Assembly (NCBI GenBank): GCA_947644645.1
Contig: CANSAF010000020.1
Coordinates: 1 to 41,314 of the forward strand
Length of the DNA stretch: 41,314 nucleotides
From: an uncultured Sporosarcina sp.
Lineage (GTDB): Bacteria; Bacillota; Bacilli; Bacillales_A; Planococcaceae
Direction of reading: 5' to 3'
Positions 34,627-41,314 of this stretch are shown piece by piece (position 1 is the stretch's first letter; the number at the start of each line of letters is the position of its first letter). The position numbers were made by a program, and so were the translations under genes. The notes under the pieces are model-generated. The model was given only the letters and a program-made list of their open reading frames with translations. It did not search any database and had not been told where the DNA came from.

Positions 34627-34989
34627 TTACTTTGCGCGTACTTCTACTTTCTCCATTCCACGTTGAGGCGGATTGGAATCTAATTGGCTCCCATCCCAAT
34701 ACACAATGACTTCAGTACCCACAATTAAATTCTCGTATTCACCAGACTTAAAGCCGTAATATGCGCCTTTTTGTTCTTGTGCCATTTCGATTAACGCTTC
34801 TTGTTCTTTATTGACTAAATCGGCTGCCTCTATATTTGGAATGACCAATATTTGATTCCATCCATCTGGATTTTCCAGTACGTCAGCAATGATGCCTTCT
34901 TGTTGCTCCAAGGCACTGTTCTTTTTTTCTGGGCTACAACCTACTAACAAGACGACCAAAACAAACAATAAAACAAATCGCTTTTTCAT
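34627..34989 (-). CDS. DUF3221 lipoprotein
   Basis: 120 residues. Signal peptide with lipobox LLVGC (Cys 18), then a compact beta domain with EGIIADV, ILVIPN and VYWDGSQLDSNPPQ, the pattern of DUF3221 (YobA-type) secreted proteins of Bacillus. It should be tethered outside the membrane. The ATG follows TAGGGGG. Function unknown. Confidence 0.82.
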   Translation of the reverse strand: MKKRFVLLFVLVVLLVGCSPEKKNSALEQQEGIIADVLENPDGWNQILVIPNIEAADLVNKEQEALIEMAQEQKGAYYGFKSGEYENLIVGTEVIVYWDGSQLDSNPPQRGMEKVEVRAK

Positions 34990-35012
34990 AAAGAGCCCCC
35001 TAAATATGCTTA

Positions 35013-35531
35013 CTAAACAAACTTACACATCAAAACATCATCAATATAGCTGCCGTTTTCCATTTTAAATTCTTTAACTTTTCTCCCTTCCTCTGTAAAG
35101 CCCATTTTTTCATATAAAGCAATCGCTCTTTCATTTGTGGAAAAAACGCCTAAAGAAACTTTTTCGATAAGTGGATTTATTTCCGCCCAATCCAAAATTC
35201 CTTTAATAAGTAATTTTCCAATACCCGAATTTCTATATTTCTTCTCAATCATCATGCCAATAGAACCGGTATGAGACAACCTGATTCTGTTTGGCGCTAA
35301 AAACACAATCCAACCTACAATGCCTTTTGAAGTTTCTGCAACAAGCATCGTTTCATAATCATTATGTAAAACTTTATTTATCCAATCTCTTTGTTGATCC
35401 ACCGTCTTATCGAATTCTTCCGCGGAAGTTGTTAAATAAATTCCTTCTGCCACAACCTCTCTCTGAATTTGTAGTGTCCTTAAAGCATCTTCAACCTTTG
35501 CCGTTCGGACTACTATATTTTCTTTAAACAT
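35013..35531 (-). CDS. GNAT acetyltransferase
   Basis: 172 residues with the full GNAT layout: strand VRTAKVEDA, MLVAETSKGIVGWIVF, acetyl-CoA loop EKKYRNSGIGKLLIKGIL (about 111-128) and the late NERAIALYEKMGF motif. Closest in design to the PhnO/RimI-like N-acetyltransferases. The ATG follows GGGGGGGAAG. Substrate unknown. Confidence 0.88.
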   Translation of the reverse strand: MFKENIVVRTAKVEDALRTLQIQREVVAEGIYLTTSAEEFDKTVDQQRDWINKVLHNDYETMLVAETSKGIVGWIVFLAPNRIRLSHTGSIGMMIEKKYRNSGIGKLLIKGILDWAEINPLIEKVSLGVFSTNERAIALYEKMGFTEEGRKVKEFKMENGSYIDDVLMCKFV

Positions 35532-35546
35532 CCCACTTCCCCCCCT

Positions 35547-36005
35547 TCATTTTTCCTTGATGTTCACAAGGGATGTAAATTGATTAAAAGAACTTAATAC
35601 ATCTTCACTTAACGGATGACTAAATTCTTGTGTTTTCAACGGTAACACCCCTTCTTGTTCAACTTGCTTTAAATATTCTTGAAACCCTAAAACAATAGCC
35701 ACCATGTATTTTCTTAGCTCAAATTGATATTCAAATATACCTTCTGGATAATGACCAATATGCTTTATAAAAAGGGTTATACCATCTGTTGAAAATATAT
35801 AATAATCAAAATTCCCATGACAATCTAATTGTACCTCACTCATTTCTTCCTTATATAAAGATGAAAGAGCTGACAAGAAATTCGGAATTGACATAAAGCC
35901 TAAACCTGACTTAAAGCTAAATAACTGCGTATCAGTCGAAACGTCAAATTGAATATCTCCACCGCTCAAGTCAATATTAACTAAGCATGTATAATATGAA
36001 TCCAC
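35547..36005 (-). CDS. hypothetical protein
   Basis: About 152 residues, soluble, mixed alpha/beta, with a SFKSGLGFMSIPNFLSALSSLY segment and a C-terminal acidic helix. I do not recognise the family. The start is the GTG at 36005, nine bases after GGAGG; the ATG at 36020 lies within that ribosome site. It is followed after 15 bp by a GNAT gene and is probably co-transcribed with it. Confidence 0.68.
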   Translation of the reverse strand: MDSYYTCLVNIDLSGGDIQFDVSTDTQLFSFKSGLGFMSIPNFLSALSSLYKEEMSEVQLDCHGNFDYYIFSTDGITLFIKHIGHYPEGIFEYQFELRKYMVAIVLGFQEYLKQVEQEGVLPLKTQEFSHPLSEDVLSSFNQFTSLVNIKEK

Positions 36006-36082
36006 AATATCAACCTCCATTAACCTTTTCGGTTGTTAAGAAAAAAAGAATATATTGCTATTGTAGTTCTTGGAATAAATAC

Positions 36083-36865
36083 TTAAATATCAATGAGCTT
36101 AATTGCTCTCGTAGCAATAAAAGTTTTAATATGCTTGTCTATTATTCTTGTTCCCCCGAAATCATCTTCGTAAAAACCTGAGATTACAAATCCAGCTTCA
36201 ATCTGACCTTGAATTTGATCTTCTAAAGTATGTGCATATTCTATCGTTTTTTTTGAACTGATATATGCTTGAATTTCATCCTTAGGCAAGTAATCCAATG
36301 TCGATGAAGGGATGGAATTTTTAACATCAAGGATACCTTTTCTTTCTTGATTATCGTCAAATATCCATAGTAAAGGATTCGTAAATCCAGCAATCAAAAT
36401 CCCTTTCTCTTTTAAAACCCTCGATGCTTCATTCCATACGGGTTTTACATCCTTTACAAATAAGTTGGAAACCGGATGAACAACAATATCAAAATATTCA
36501 TCTTCGAAATCACTTAAGTCGGACATATCTCCTTGAACCGTTTTTAAATTTAGGCCATCGCGTTTTGCTACAATTTCATCTTGCTCTAATTGTTTCTTGG
36601 AAATATCAGTAACCGTTACATCTGCCCCAGCTGCTGCTAAAATTGGACCTTGTTGACCTCCACCAGAAGCAAGGCATAATATCTTTAATCCATCTAAAAC
36701 TTTTGGAAACCATTCTCTCGGAACAGATTTTTCTGTCGTAACAGAAATTTCCCAATGACCGGCTTTGCTTTTTTTAATTGTTTCACTACTCACCTGTTGC
36801 GTATACCTAGAACCTTCATCTACTTTTTTATCCCAAGCATCGCTGTTATGTTTTATTAAATCCAT
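36083..36865 (-). CDS. class I SAM-dependent methyltransferase
   Basis: 260 residues. Motif I is ILCLASGGGQQGPILAAAGA (about 62-81), the acidic residue after strand 2 is in VTVTDIS, motif post-II is QGDMSDL and motif III FDIVVHP. The N-terminus NSDAWDKKVDEGSRYTQ is typical of small-molecule methyltransferases of Bacillales accessory regions. Substrate unknown. The ATG follows GTAGGGGGAG. It is complete, with no sign of decay. Confidence 0.88.
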   Translation of the reverse strand: MDLIKHNSDAWDKKVDEGSRYTQQVSSETIKKSKAGHWEISVTTEKSVPREWFPKVLDGLKILCLASGGGQQGPILAAAGADVTVTDISKKQLEQDEIVAKRDGLNLKTVQGDMSDLSDFEDEYFDIVVHPVSNLFVKDVKPVWNEASRVLKEKGILIAGFTNPLLWIFDDNQERKGILDVKNSIPSSTLDYLPKDEIQAYISSKKTIEYAHTLEDQIQGQIEAGFVISGFYEDDFGGTRIIDKHIKTFIATRAIKLIDI

Positions 36866-36930
36866 TATTTTTTCTCCCCCTACAAAGAAACTAACTTTCT
36901 TGAAGCATCTTTTTTAAGTCGCCCACCAAA

Positions 36931-37260
36931 CTATGGCTGTTGAAAACCAAAAGTCCCTATCAGCATAATAAAAAGGTAAAAGAGCATTGCTAAAACATTA
37001 ATAAATAATAAGCCCCCTCTTATTCCCTCCTTCACGCCAAACCATCCAAATACTATGCCCAATGCTCCGAAACCAAATGGCAAAAATAAACTTATATTAA
37101 TCAAAGTAGTAAACAAATTAAAGTTCCATATTGGCGTAATGATTAGCAATATAAATGCACCAGATAAAAGGGAATTCACTTTGGCTCTGATGTTAGATGG
37201 ATTTTTTAAAATAAAATAATAGGCGAACACTGTATATAGAAGCAAAAAAATCCAAATCAT
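36931..37260 (-). CDS. small polytopic membrane protein
   Basis: 109 residues with four hydrophobic segments (about 2-18, 28-45, 50-72, 81-105) joined by short loops. The ATG follows GGTGGAGG. I do not recognise the family. The 37261-37339 gap before the next gene shows nothing. Confidence 0.68.
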   Translation of the reverse strand: MIWIFLLLYTVFAYYFILKNPSNIRAKVNSLLSGAFILLIITPIWNFNLFTTLINISLFLPFGFGALGIVFGWFGVKEGIRGGLLFINVLAMLFYLFIMLIGTFGFQQP

Positions 37261-37339
37261 TTTCCTCCACCTTTTATGATTTTTTAAGCGTATACGGATG
37301 TCATTTAAACAAAAAAATCAGCTCATCGATGGACTATAA

Positions 37340-37513
37340 TTATTGCTTTTTCTTATCAAAACACTCTTCACAAATAAATTTCCCTTCATTTCTTAACTAG
37401 GCCTTGATTTCAGTTACTCCTCTACTTTTAGGGTAACGCATTTTCACATAAACGATGTCATTCTCTTTAATCTCCGCGTCACATTCCACACACTTTGGTT
37501 TACTTCTAAACAT
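37340..37513 (-). pseudogene. small Cys-pair (zinc-ribbon-like) protein interrupted by an amber codon
   Basis: From an ATG at 37513 with GGGAGGG upstream the frame encodes MFRSKPKCVECDAEIKEND.. to codon 38, then TAG (37397-37399), then continues in the same frame for 18 codons (..NEGKFICEECFDKKK) to TAA at 37340. One CxxC pair lies on each side of the stop, and the whole is 57 codons long, the size of a small Firmicute protein family I recall with IKAYL at this point, so the TAG probably replaced a Tyr codon. A truncated 38-residue peptide may still be made. Confidence 0.6.
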
Positions 37514-37541
37514 AATAACCCTCCCGCTTCAATTCGAATCT

Positions 37542-37628
37542 CTAAGGACGTTCCCCAGTTAACCAAGCAATTAAATAACCGAGAAACATTAGGATAAAAA
37601 AAAGAATGAGCCGCAATTTCCTCAGCAA
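37542..37628 (-). CDS. 28-residue single-helix membrane microprotein
   Basis: TTG start with AGGGAG six bases upstream; the peptide begins MLRKLRLILFFILMFLGYLI and ends AWLTGERP: basic N-terminus, one helix, short polar tail. It lies just upstream of the interrupted Cys-pair gene on the same strand. No homolog recalled. Confidence 0.5.
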   Translation of the reverse strand: MLRKLRLILFFILMFLGYLIAWLTGERP

Positions 37629-37663
37629 TGTTTCTCCCTTCCTTTCCAATCCCACTCAAATGA

Positions 37664-37744
37664 TTAAACTTCATTTTTCTTAAAAATCCCCACCAACAAT
37701 AAAACAAATCCGATGAGGAAGATTACTGGAAAGATGAATAACAA
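37664..37744 (-). CDS. possible 26-residue membrane microprotein
   Basis: TTG at 37744, then LFIFPVIFLIGFVLLLVGIF and a charged KKNEV end. No good ribosome site is close to the TTG, and translation may depend on coupling to the gene that ends at 37769. The frame is the same as that of the upstream gene, separated only by its stop. Confidence 0.33.
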   Translation of the reverse strand: MLFIFPVIFLIGFVLLLVGIFKKNEV

Positions 37745-37768
37745 TATTAGTGTTGCCCAAGGATTTCC

Positions 37769-38062
37769 TTAGATTATGGCGTATGTTAAACCCATTGAAT
37801 ACGCTAAAGGTAAAGAAATTGGGATGATTAAAATCGTTCCCCAGATTTTATATTTCACTTTCTTTGATTTCCCCGAAGCAAGTAAAAAGGCAATCGGTAA
37901 ACTAATGCATGTAATGATATAGCCTAAATACAAGGGAGATATCCAAATCTCTGGCTCCCCAAAACCGAAAAGAAATGCAGCAATTCTTAACCAAGGCACC
38001 AAAAAAATCAGCAACAACACAAAAAGGATACTTAATAAAATCTTTTTCACAGTTTGATTCAT
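37769..38062 (-). CDS. small polytopic membrane protein
   Basis: 97 residues with three hydrophobic segments (about 8-35, 43-62 and 73-95) and a basic KSKKVKYK loop before the last. The ATG follows AAGGGG. I do not recognise the family. Confidence 0.7.
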   Translation of the reverse strand: MNQTVKKILLSILFVLLLIFLVPWLRIAAFLFGFGEPEIWISPLYLGYIITCISLPIAFLLASGKSKKVKYKIWGTILIIPISLPLAYSMGLTYAII

Positions 38063-38087
38063 CTCGATACCCCTTTGTTTTTCAAAT

Positions 38088-38243
38088 TTATCTTTTCTCT
38101 ACAAACAATAAAATAAGCGTTGCCAATGGTCCAATAAACAAAGATAAAATAAACCAATTCAAGCCACTTCGATTTTTCCCTTGTGCTAATCCTGCATTAA
38201 TGAGTGCCAATGTCCCCCATCCAATATAATATCCGCCGTCCAC
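38088..38243 (-). CDS. 51-residue small membrane protein
   Basis: GTG start with AGAAGGG upstream. The sequence begins MDGGYYIGWGTLALINAGLA, then QGKNRSGLNWFILSLFIGPL and a hydrophobic end closing in VEKR: two membrane segments around a basic turn. The K-N-R-S-G-L-x-W-F-x-x-x-x-F-x-G-P-x-A-T pattern is a recurrent bacterial small-membrane-protein motif. It precedes the 97-residue membrane gene by about 25 bp, probably the same transcript. Confidence 0.7.
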   Translation of the reverse strand: MDGGYYIGWGTLALINAGLAQGKNRSGLNWFILSLFIGPLATLILLFVEKR

Positions 38244-38264
38244 ATAAAACCCTTCTTTCTACTT

Positions 38265-38633
38265 TTATATTACCGTTACACTGTCAAATGCTTTGGATTT
38301 CCCATCAATATGCACATCAATTGTGCCGTGGTTAACTCCTGTCGCTAAATAATATACATATTGTTTGGCAGCACCTTCCCGATTACCATTGACATCAATT
38401 TTAACAATGACTGTATCATCCACTGCATCTAATTTTGCGACGACATCCCCACTCGCGTGAAACACAATATATTTGCCATCTTTAACGTTAATCGATTGAA
38501 GTTGTAAAGTCGGATCAATATGCTCTTGTACGTGATTTGGTACGTTTTCAATTACAGCTAAACTTGAATCATCCGATTGGCATGCCGTTAACATAAAAAC
38601 CGCCACGACCAATAAAACTAGCAATCTTTTCAT
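38265..38633 (-). CDS. small lipoprotein of unknown function
   Basis: 122 residues. Signal peptide MKRLLVLLVVAVFMLTAC with lipidated Cys 18, then a single beta-rich domain of about 100 residues (VIVKIDVNG, GTIDVHIDGKSKAFD). The start at 38633 follows GAGGGGAAA; the frame to 38654 contains that site. Surface-anchored; no family recognised. Confidence 0.76.
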   Translation of the reverse strand: MKRLLVLLVVAVFMLTACQSDDSSLAVIENVPNHVQEHIDPTLQLQSINVKDGKYIVFHASGDVVAKLDAVDDTVIVKIDVNGNREGAAKQYVYYLATGVNHGTIDVHIDGKSKAFDSVTVI

Positions 38634-38723
38634 ACAATTTCCCCTCTCGTTCAATCCCTATTACTATTAATACGGATTGAAACGAGAAAAGTTTCTTTTT
38701 TCTGTTTTTTCATCATATATTTT

Positions 38724-39308
38724 TCAATTTATTTCCAAAAACATCAATACTTTCCCCATTGTAGACTTTGTTAATGCTGCATCATAGTTTAATGACGAAG
38801 GATCTGTAAAACCGTGTGCTGCATGACAAATTTGAATTTCCACAGTTGATTCACGAAGCTTTGAAAGAATTGTTTCGATATGAAATGATTTTTCATTGGT
38901 CGAGAAAAATAATAATGTTGGACAATTTGGAACGATCCCCAAGTAATCTCGAATCCGGGAACCATAATAACCAATCACTCCGTCAACCCCTAACACGCTA
39001 CATCTCCATGCGATTGTTGCACCTACACTAAAACCGAGGATGAAAACTTTTTCGTAATTATTCTTCATCGTATGGACGAGATTTTTCACCTTATCAAAAG
39101 CTAGGTCAAAACCGATATTTTCAACGAAGTTCTGATAGGCTTTTTCTTCTTCCGTATAATGAAAAGGTGATTCCTGGTTCAGTAGATTGGGACAAACAAC
39201 ATCAAAACCCTTCATTCTAAACTGTTCACATACATCTTGAATATGTTCATTGACACCATAAATCTCATGTAAAATAATCATACATTTTTCTTGTTTCGAT
39301 ATTTTCAT
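38724..39308 (-). CDS. dienelactone-hydrolase-type alpha/beta hydrolase
   Basis: 194 residues. HEIYGVNEHIQDVCEQF at the N-terminus is the dienelactone hydrolase opening. The nucleophile is S94 in GFSVG (classical members have Cys), and the histidine is in AAHGFTDP (about 169), with a probable Asp/Glu in the FFSTNEKSFH region. A generic esterase role is inferred. The ATG follows AAAGGATTTAG and is one base from the stop of the preceding hydrolase gene (TAGTATG), so the two are coupled. Confidence 0.83.
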   Translation of the reverse strand: MKISKQEKCMIILHEIYGVNEHIQDVCEQFRMKGFDVVCPNLLNQESPFHYTEEEKAYQNFVENIGFDLAFDKVKNLVHTMKNNYEKVFILGFSVGATIAWRCSVLGVDGVIGYYGSRIRDYLGIVPNCPTLLFFSTNEKSFHIETILSKLRESTVEIQICHAAHGFTDPSSLNYDAALTKSTMGKVLMFLEIN

Positions 39309-39309
39309 A

Positions 39310-40068
39310 CTAAATCCTTTCTGAATCATTTAACCAATTCCCCACTACTTGATTAAACAAATCTGGTGTAGCCAATGGAAAACCGTGACCTATATTCGAT
39401 ATCATAATCACTTTGCTATTTGGATGGTGATCTCCGATAGCCATTGCAGATTTTTTCATCATCTCTTTTTCGTTCTCACCGAACGTTACAAGAATTTTTG
39501 TAGTTGATTTACTAAATTCGCTTGGTATTTTAAACGACATATTCTCTTCTAATATTTGAATGAGCGTAGATTGCTTCATTTTCAAACTTTCTTCATAATA
39601 TTGTTCAAATTGTGCCCCTTCAATATAAAGTGTTTTTGCTTGCCATTTTGAAAATGTTTTATTTTTAATCAGCGGAAATGTCAGTTTTAGCACCGGTCGA
39701 ACGCTCATTTCTCCTATTTTGCTTGGTCTTACAAGTGCGCTATTAATCACCGCATAAGCGATCAAATCTGGTGCCAGGCTTAAAAGCTTAATCAACACTT
39801 GCGCACCGAGTGAAAAACCAATAACAATAATCTTTTCCCCATGTACTGCCCGTTTTTGAATTACTTCGATTAACTGCACTGCGCTGTCTTCTATCGTAAA
39901 ACTTTCCGCTTCTACATGATACCCATGCCCAGGTAAATCGACAGTCACACAATGAGCCTCACTAAAATATTTCACCTGACTTTCCCACATCCAACTGCTT
40001 ACTCCCCCACCATGTAAAAAAAGCATTAAGGGTCCTGATTTATTTCCATACTCTTGTACACTAAGCAT
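39310..40068 (-). CDS. alpha/beta hydrolase
   Basis: 252 residues: oxyanion region LFLHGGGVSSWMWE (17-30), nucleophile S86 in VIGFSLGAQ, acid in the TFGENEKEM strand and histidine in SNIGHGFPL (about 228). Small-ester or lactone hydrolysis is typical; substrate unknown. The start overlaps the end of the kinase gene by eight bases. It forms a tight three-gene unit with the kinase and the dienelactone-type hydrolase. Confidence 0.87.
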   Translation of the reverse strand: MLSVQEYGNKSGPLMLFLHGGGVSSWMWESQVKYFSEAHCVTVDLPGHGYHVEAESFTIEDSAVQLIEVIQKRAVHGEKIIVIGFSLGAQVLIKLLSLAPDLIAYAVINSALVRPSKIGEMSVRPVLKLTFPLIKNKTFSKWQAKTLYIEGAQFEQYYEESLKMKQSTLIQILEENMSFKIPSEFSKSTTKILVTFGENEKEMMKKSAMAIGDHHPNSKVIMISNIGHGFPLATPDLFNQVVGNWLNDSERI

Positions 40069-40624
40069 CCTTCATCACTCCCGCTATATACCGATCAATC
40101 TCTTTCATTTCCCGCTCATAATCCTCATGAATTTTAAAATAAGAAATCCCAGCATCAAGACATTTTCTCCGATAACTTTCATGACTTTGAATCATTTCCT
40201 CAATCTCATCATCCGATGCGACATGTTCTTGACGATTTTCAATCACATTTCGATTTTGCAAAATCCCCGTTCGATAATTCTTTCGGATATATTGCGGAGA
40301 AAACGTCACGAAAATAGGAATAATTTTTTCAGCATAACATTCATCAAACTCCTGTAAATGATGTGGAAAGACATAACAACCTTCCACAATCAAATTTTGA
40401 CCGTTTTCAATATTCGTTTTAACAATTTCTCGAATGATTGGCCATAACTGTTCCGCAATCACCTCATCGTCGTCTAGCGGCGTAAAACCGCAATGCGGGT
40501 TACTTCTGTAAATTCCCATTTTCAAATGATCCATTGACAAATAGGGCATATGATATTTTTCCAACAACTTTTGTGCCATAAATGTCTTCCCAACCTGACC
40601 ACTTCCACCAATTAATATAATCAT
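40061..40624 (-). CDS. P-loop kinase-like ATPase
   Basis: 187 residues. Walker A is GGSGQVGKT (6-14), a Walker-B-like LIVEGCYVFP (about 98-107) follows, and the basic lid is at RKNYRTGILQNRN. The design is that of a small-molecule kinase (2-phosphoglycerate/zeta-toxin-like AAA or cytidylate-kinase type) rather than a motor ATPase. Substrate unknown. First gene of the three-gene unit; array 3 lies just upstream of its start. Confidence 0.82.
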   Translation of the reverse strand: MIILIGGSGQVGKTFMAQKLLEKYHMPYLSMDHLKMGIYRSNPHCGFTPLDDDEVIAEQLWPIIREIVKTNIENGQNLIVEGCYVFPHHLQEFDECYAEKIIPIFVTFSPQYIRKNYRTGILQNRNVIENRQEHVASDDEIEEMIQSHESYRRKCLDAGISYFKIHEDYEREMKEIDRYIAGVMKDA

Positions 40625-40676
40625 ACGCTACACCTCCATTCTAAATTAACTGCCCTAATTAGAATGCGGAGCATAC

Positions 40677-40770
40677 TTTATCCGCGTTCGAGACGAGTTT
40701 ATCCGCGCTTAGGTACCCGTTATCCGCGTTCAGAACTAGTTTATCCGCGCTCAAGCACACTTTATCCGCG
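40677..40770. repeat. 21-bp phased repeat array (array 3, 5 units)
   Basis: TTTATCCGCG (one copy GTTATCCGCG) begins at 40677, 40698, 40719, 40740 and 40761, exactly 21 bp apart; the intervening 11 bases vary. It fills most of the gap between the kinase start and the terminator at 40836-40880. Confidence 0.93.
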
Positions 40771-40835
40771 CAACAGCATATTTTTAATAAAAACTCAACA
40801 AAAAAACGCCCAGATTCTCCCCCCAAACAAAACAA

Positions 40836-40880
40836 CAGAAAACGCCTTCAAAACCCAAATTCAGGCTTTGAAGGCATTAT
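40836..40880 (-). terminator. terminator of the DUF4825 gene
   Basis: GCCTTCAAAACC (40844-40855) and GGCTTTGAAGGC (40864-40875) form a stem; the minus strand continues with GTTTTCTGTTG. It lies about 40 bp after the stop at 40918. Confidence 0.85.
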
Positions 40881-40917
40881 GCACTAACGATTAGCCGTCA
40901 ACAAGCTAATCTCTCAA

Positions 40918-41314
40918 CTATTCTTCTCCAACATAAGCTAAAAACCATGGCGCCACGTCTTTTTTCAATTGACTTTGTACTTTTTCTTGAAAAATTTCTG
41001 GATCTTTGAAATCAACCAATGTTGTACCAAACCATTGCTCTACACGATCCCTCGACACCTTATATGTTTCATCTTTAAATTGAATATCCATTTGTTGTAA
41101 ATTTTCAATTAAGGCAAATGTAGCCGTTGAGTTGTAAATGACACTTTGTTTTACTTGTTCTTCAATTTCCGTGGCCTTGACATCATAATCAACAGATAGC
41201 TTTAAATCATCCGAATCAAGCGCAATGCCATCTTTATATTGATTGAGTGGTAATTCATTCAGTAAATCACCTAAATTAGAAGCGTCTCCCATATAATCCG
41301 ATTCATATTTTGTC
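40918..41314 (-). CDS. DUF4825 domain protein, 5' part beyond the window
   Basis: The frame is open to the edge of the window: residues TKYESDY precede the internal ATG at 41292, so the real start lies outside. T-K-Y-x-S-D-Y-M-G-D-x-S-x-L-G-x-L-L-x-x-L-P is the core of the DUF4825 domain (K-T-x-Y-V-G-D-x-S-x-V-G), usually the extracellular part of a lipoprotein or membrane protein. About 130 residues are visible and the C-terminus is complete. Function unknown. Confidence 0.8.
   Translation of the reverse strand, partial: TKYESDYMGDASNLGDLLNELPLNQYKDGIALDSDDLKLSVDYDVKATEIEEQVKQSVIYNSTATFALIENLQQMDIQFKDETYKVSRDRVEQWFGTTLVDFKDPEIFQEKVQSQLKKDVAPWFLAYVGEE

Noticed and set aside
37444-37707. 87-residue minus-strand frame
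   Set aside because: It crosses the microprotein at 37542-37628 and the Cys-pair gene in another frame; the shorter frames have ribosome sites and sensible proteins, this one does not.
40664-40894. Open frame through array 3 with YPR heptads
   Set aside because: Same effect of the 21-bp period; no ribosome site, and it runs into the terminator of the neighbouring gene.

Overview
This is chromosomal DNA of a low-GC, endospore-former-type Firmicute of the order Bacillales. Gene order is the main clue. The left 29.5 kb follows the Bacillus subtilis order ytpR-ytpQ ... ytoP-ytzB ... ytnP ... ytzE-ytzG-ytgP(murJ)-ytfP ... leuS ... yttB ... ytqA-ytqB, with lineage-specific insertions. Strong AGGAGG-type ribosome binding sites, frequent TTG/GTG starts, a leucine T-box and U-tailed hairpin terminators agree. 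The protein style and intergenic repeats suggest Planococcaceae (Lysinibacillus/Sporosarcina/Solibacillus relatives); the family assignment is an inference.

Layout. 1-3.8 kb (minus): ytpR, ytpQ, a lipoprotein, a DUF84 ITP/XTP phosphatase and an M42 aminopeptidase. 3.8-4.5 kb: a hairpin-rich probable dispersed repeat, then ytzB (plus). 4.6-7.4 kb (minus): D-amino-acid aminotransferase, a NERD-like protein and a YtnP lactonase. 7.5-12 kb: ytzE (plus), ytzG and murJ (minus), ytfP (plus). 12.5-15.3 kb: leuS under a T-box reading a CUC specifier. 15.3-18.8 kb: the scoA/scoB 3-oxoacid CoA-transferase pair and a DUF485 plus sodium:solute symporter pair. 19-21.2 kb: an MFS exporter, an internally deleted S24/cI-type repressor and speG. 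21.3-27.9 kb: a divergent catabolic locus (TRAP transporter dctPQM plus aminotransferase on minus; GntR/FCD regulator plus RocB-like M20 hydrolase on plus), with near-identical 17-bp palindromes at both divergent promoter regions. 28-29.5 kb: ytqA-ytqB. 29.6-41.3 kb: an accessory run, almost all minus strand, of GNAT acetyltransferases, small membrane proteins and microproteins, lipoproteins, an ASCH protein, a methyltransferase, hydrolases, a P-loop kinase and the 3' part of a DUF4825 gene.

Most unusual signals. (1) Three intergenic arrays, in three separate gaps, have short cores repeated at exactly 21 bp (two DNA helical turns). The largest has 13 units with a strict 21-21-21-19 spacing, giving an 82-bp higher-order repeat. 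(2) The self-contained GntR/TRAP/aminotransferase/RocB regulon with its TTGTATACaGTATACAA operators. (3) Decayed or odd small genes: a Cys-pair protein interrupted by an in-frame amber codon, an S24 repressor remnant, and a gene with a strong ribosome binding site but no normal start codon behind it. (4) A family of hairpins with different stems but a shared AGTTCGT loop.
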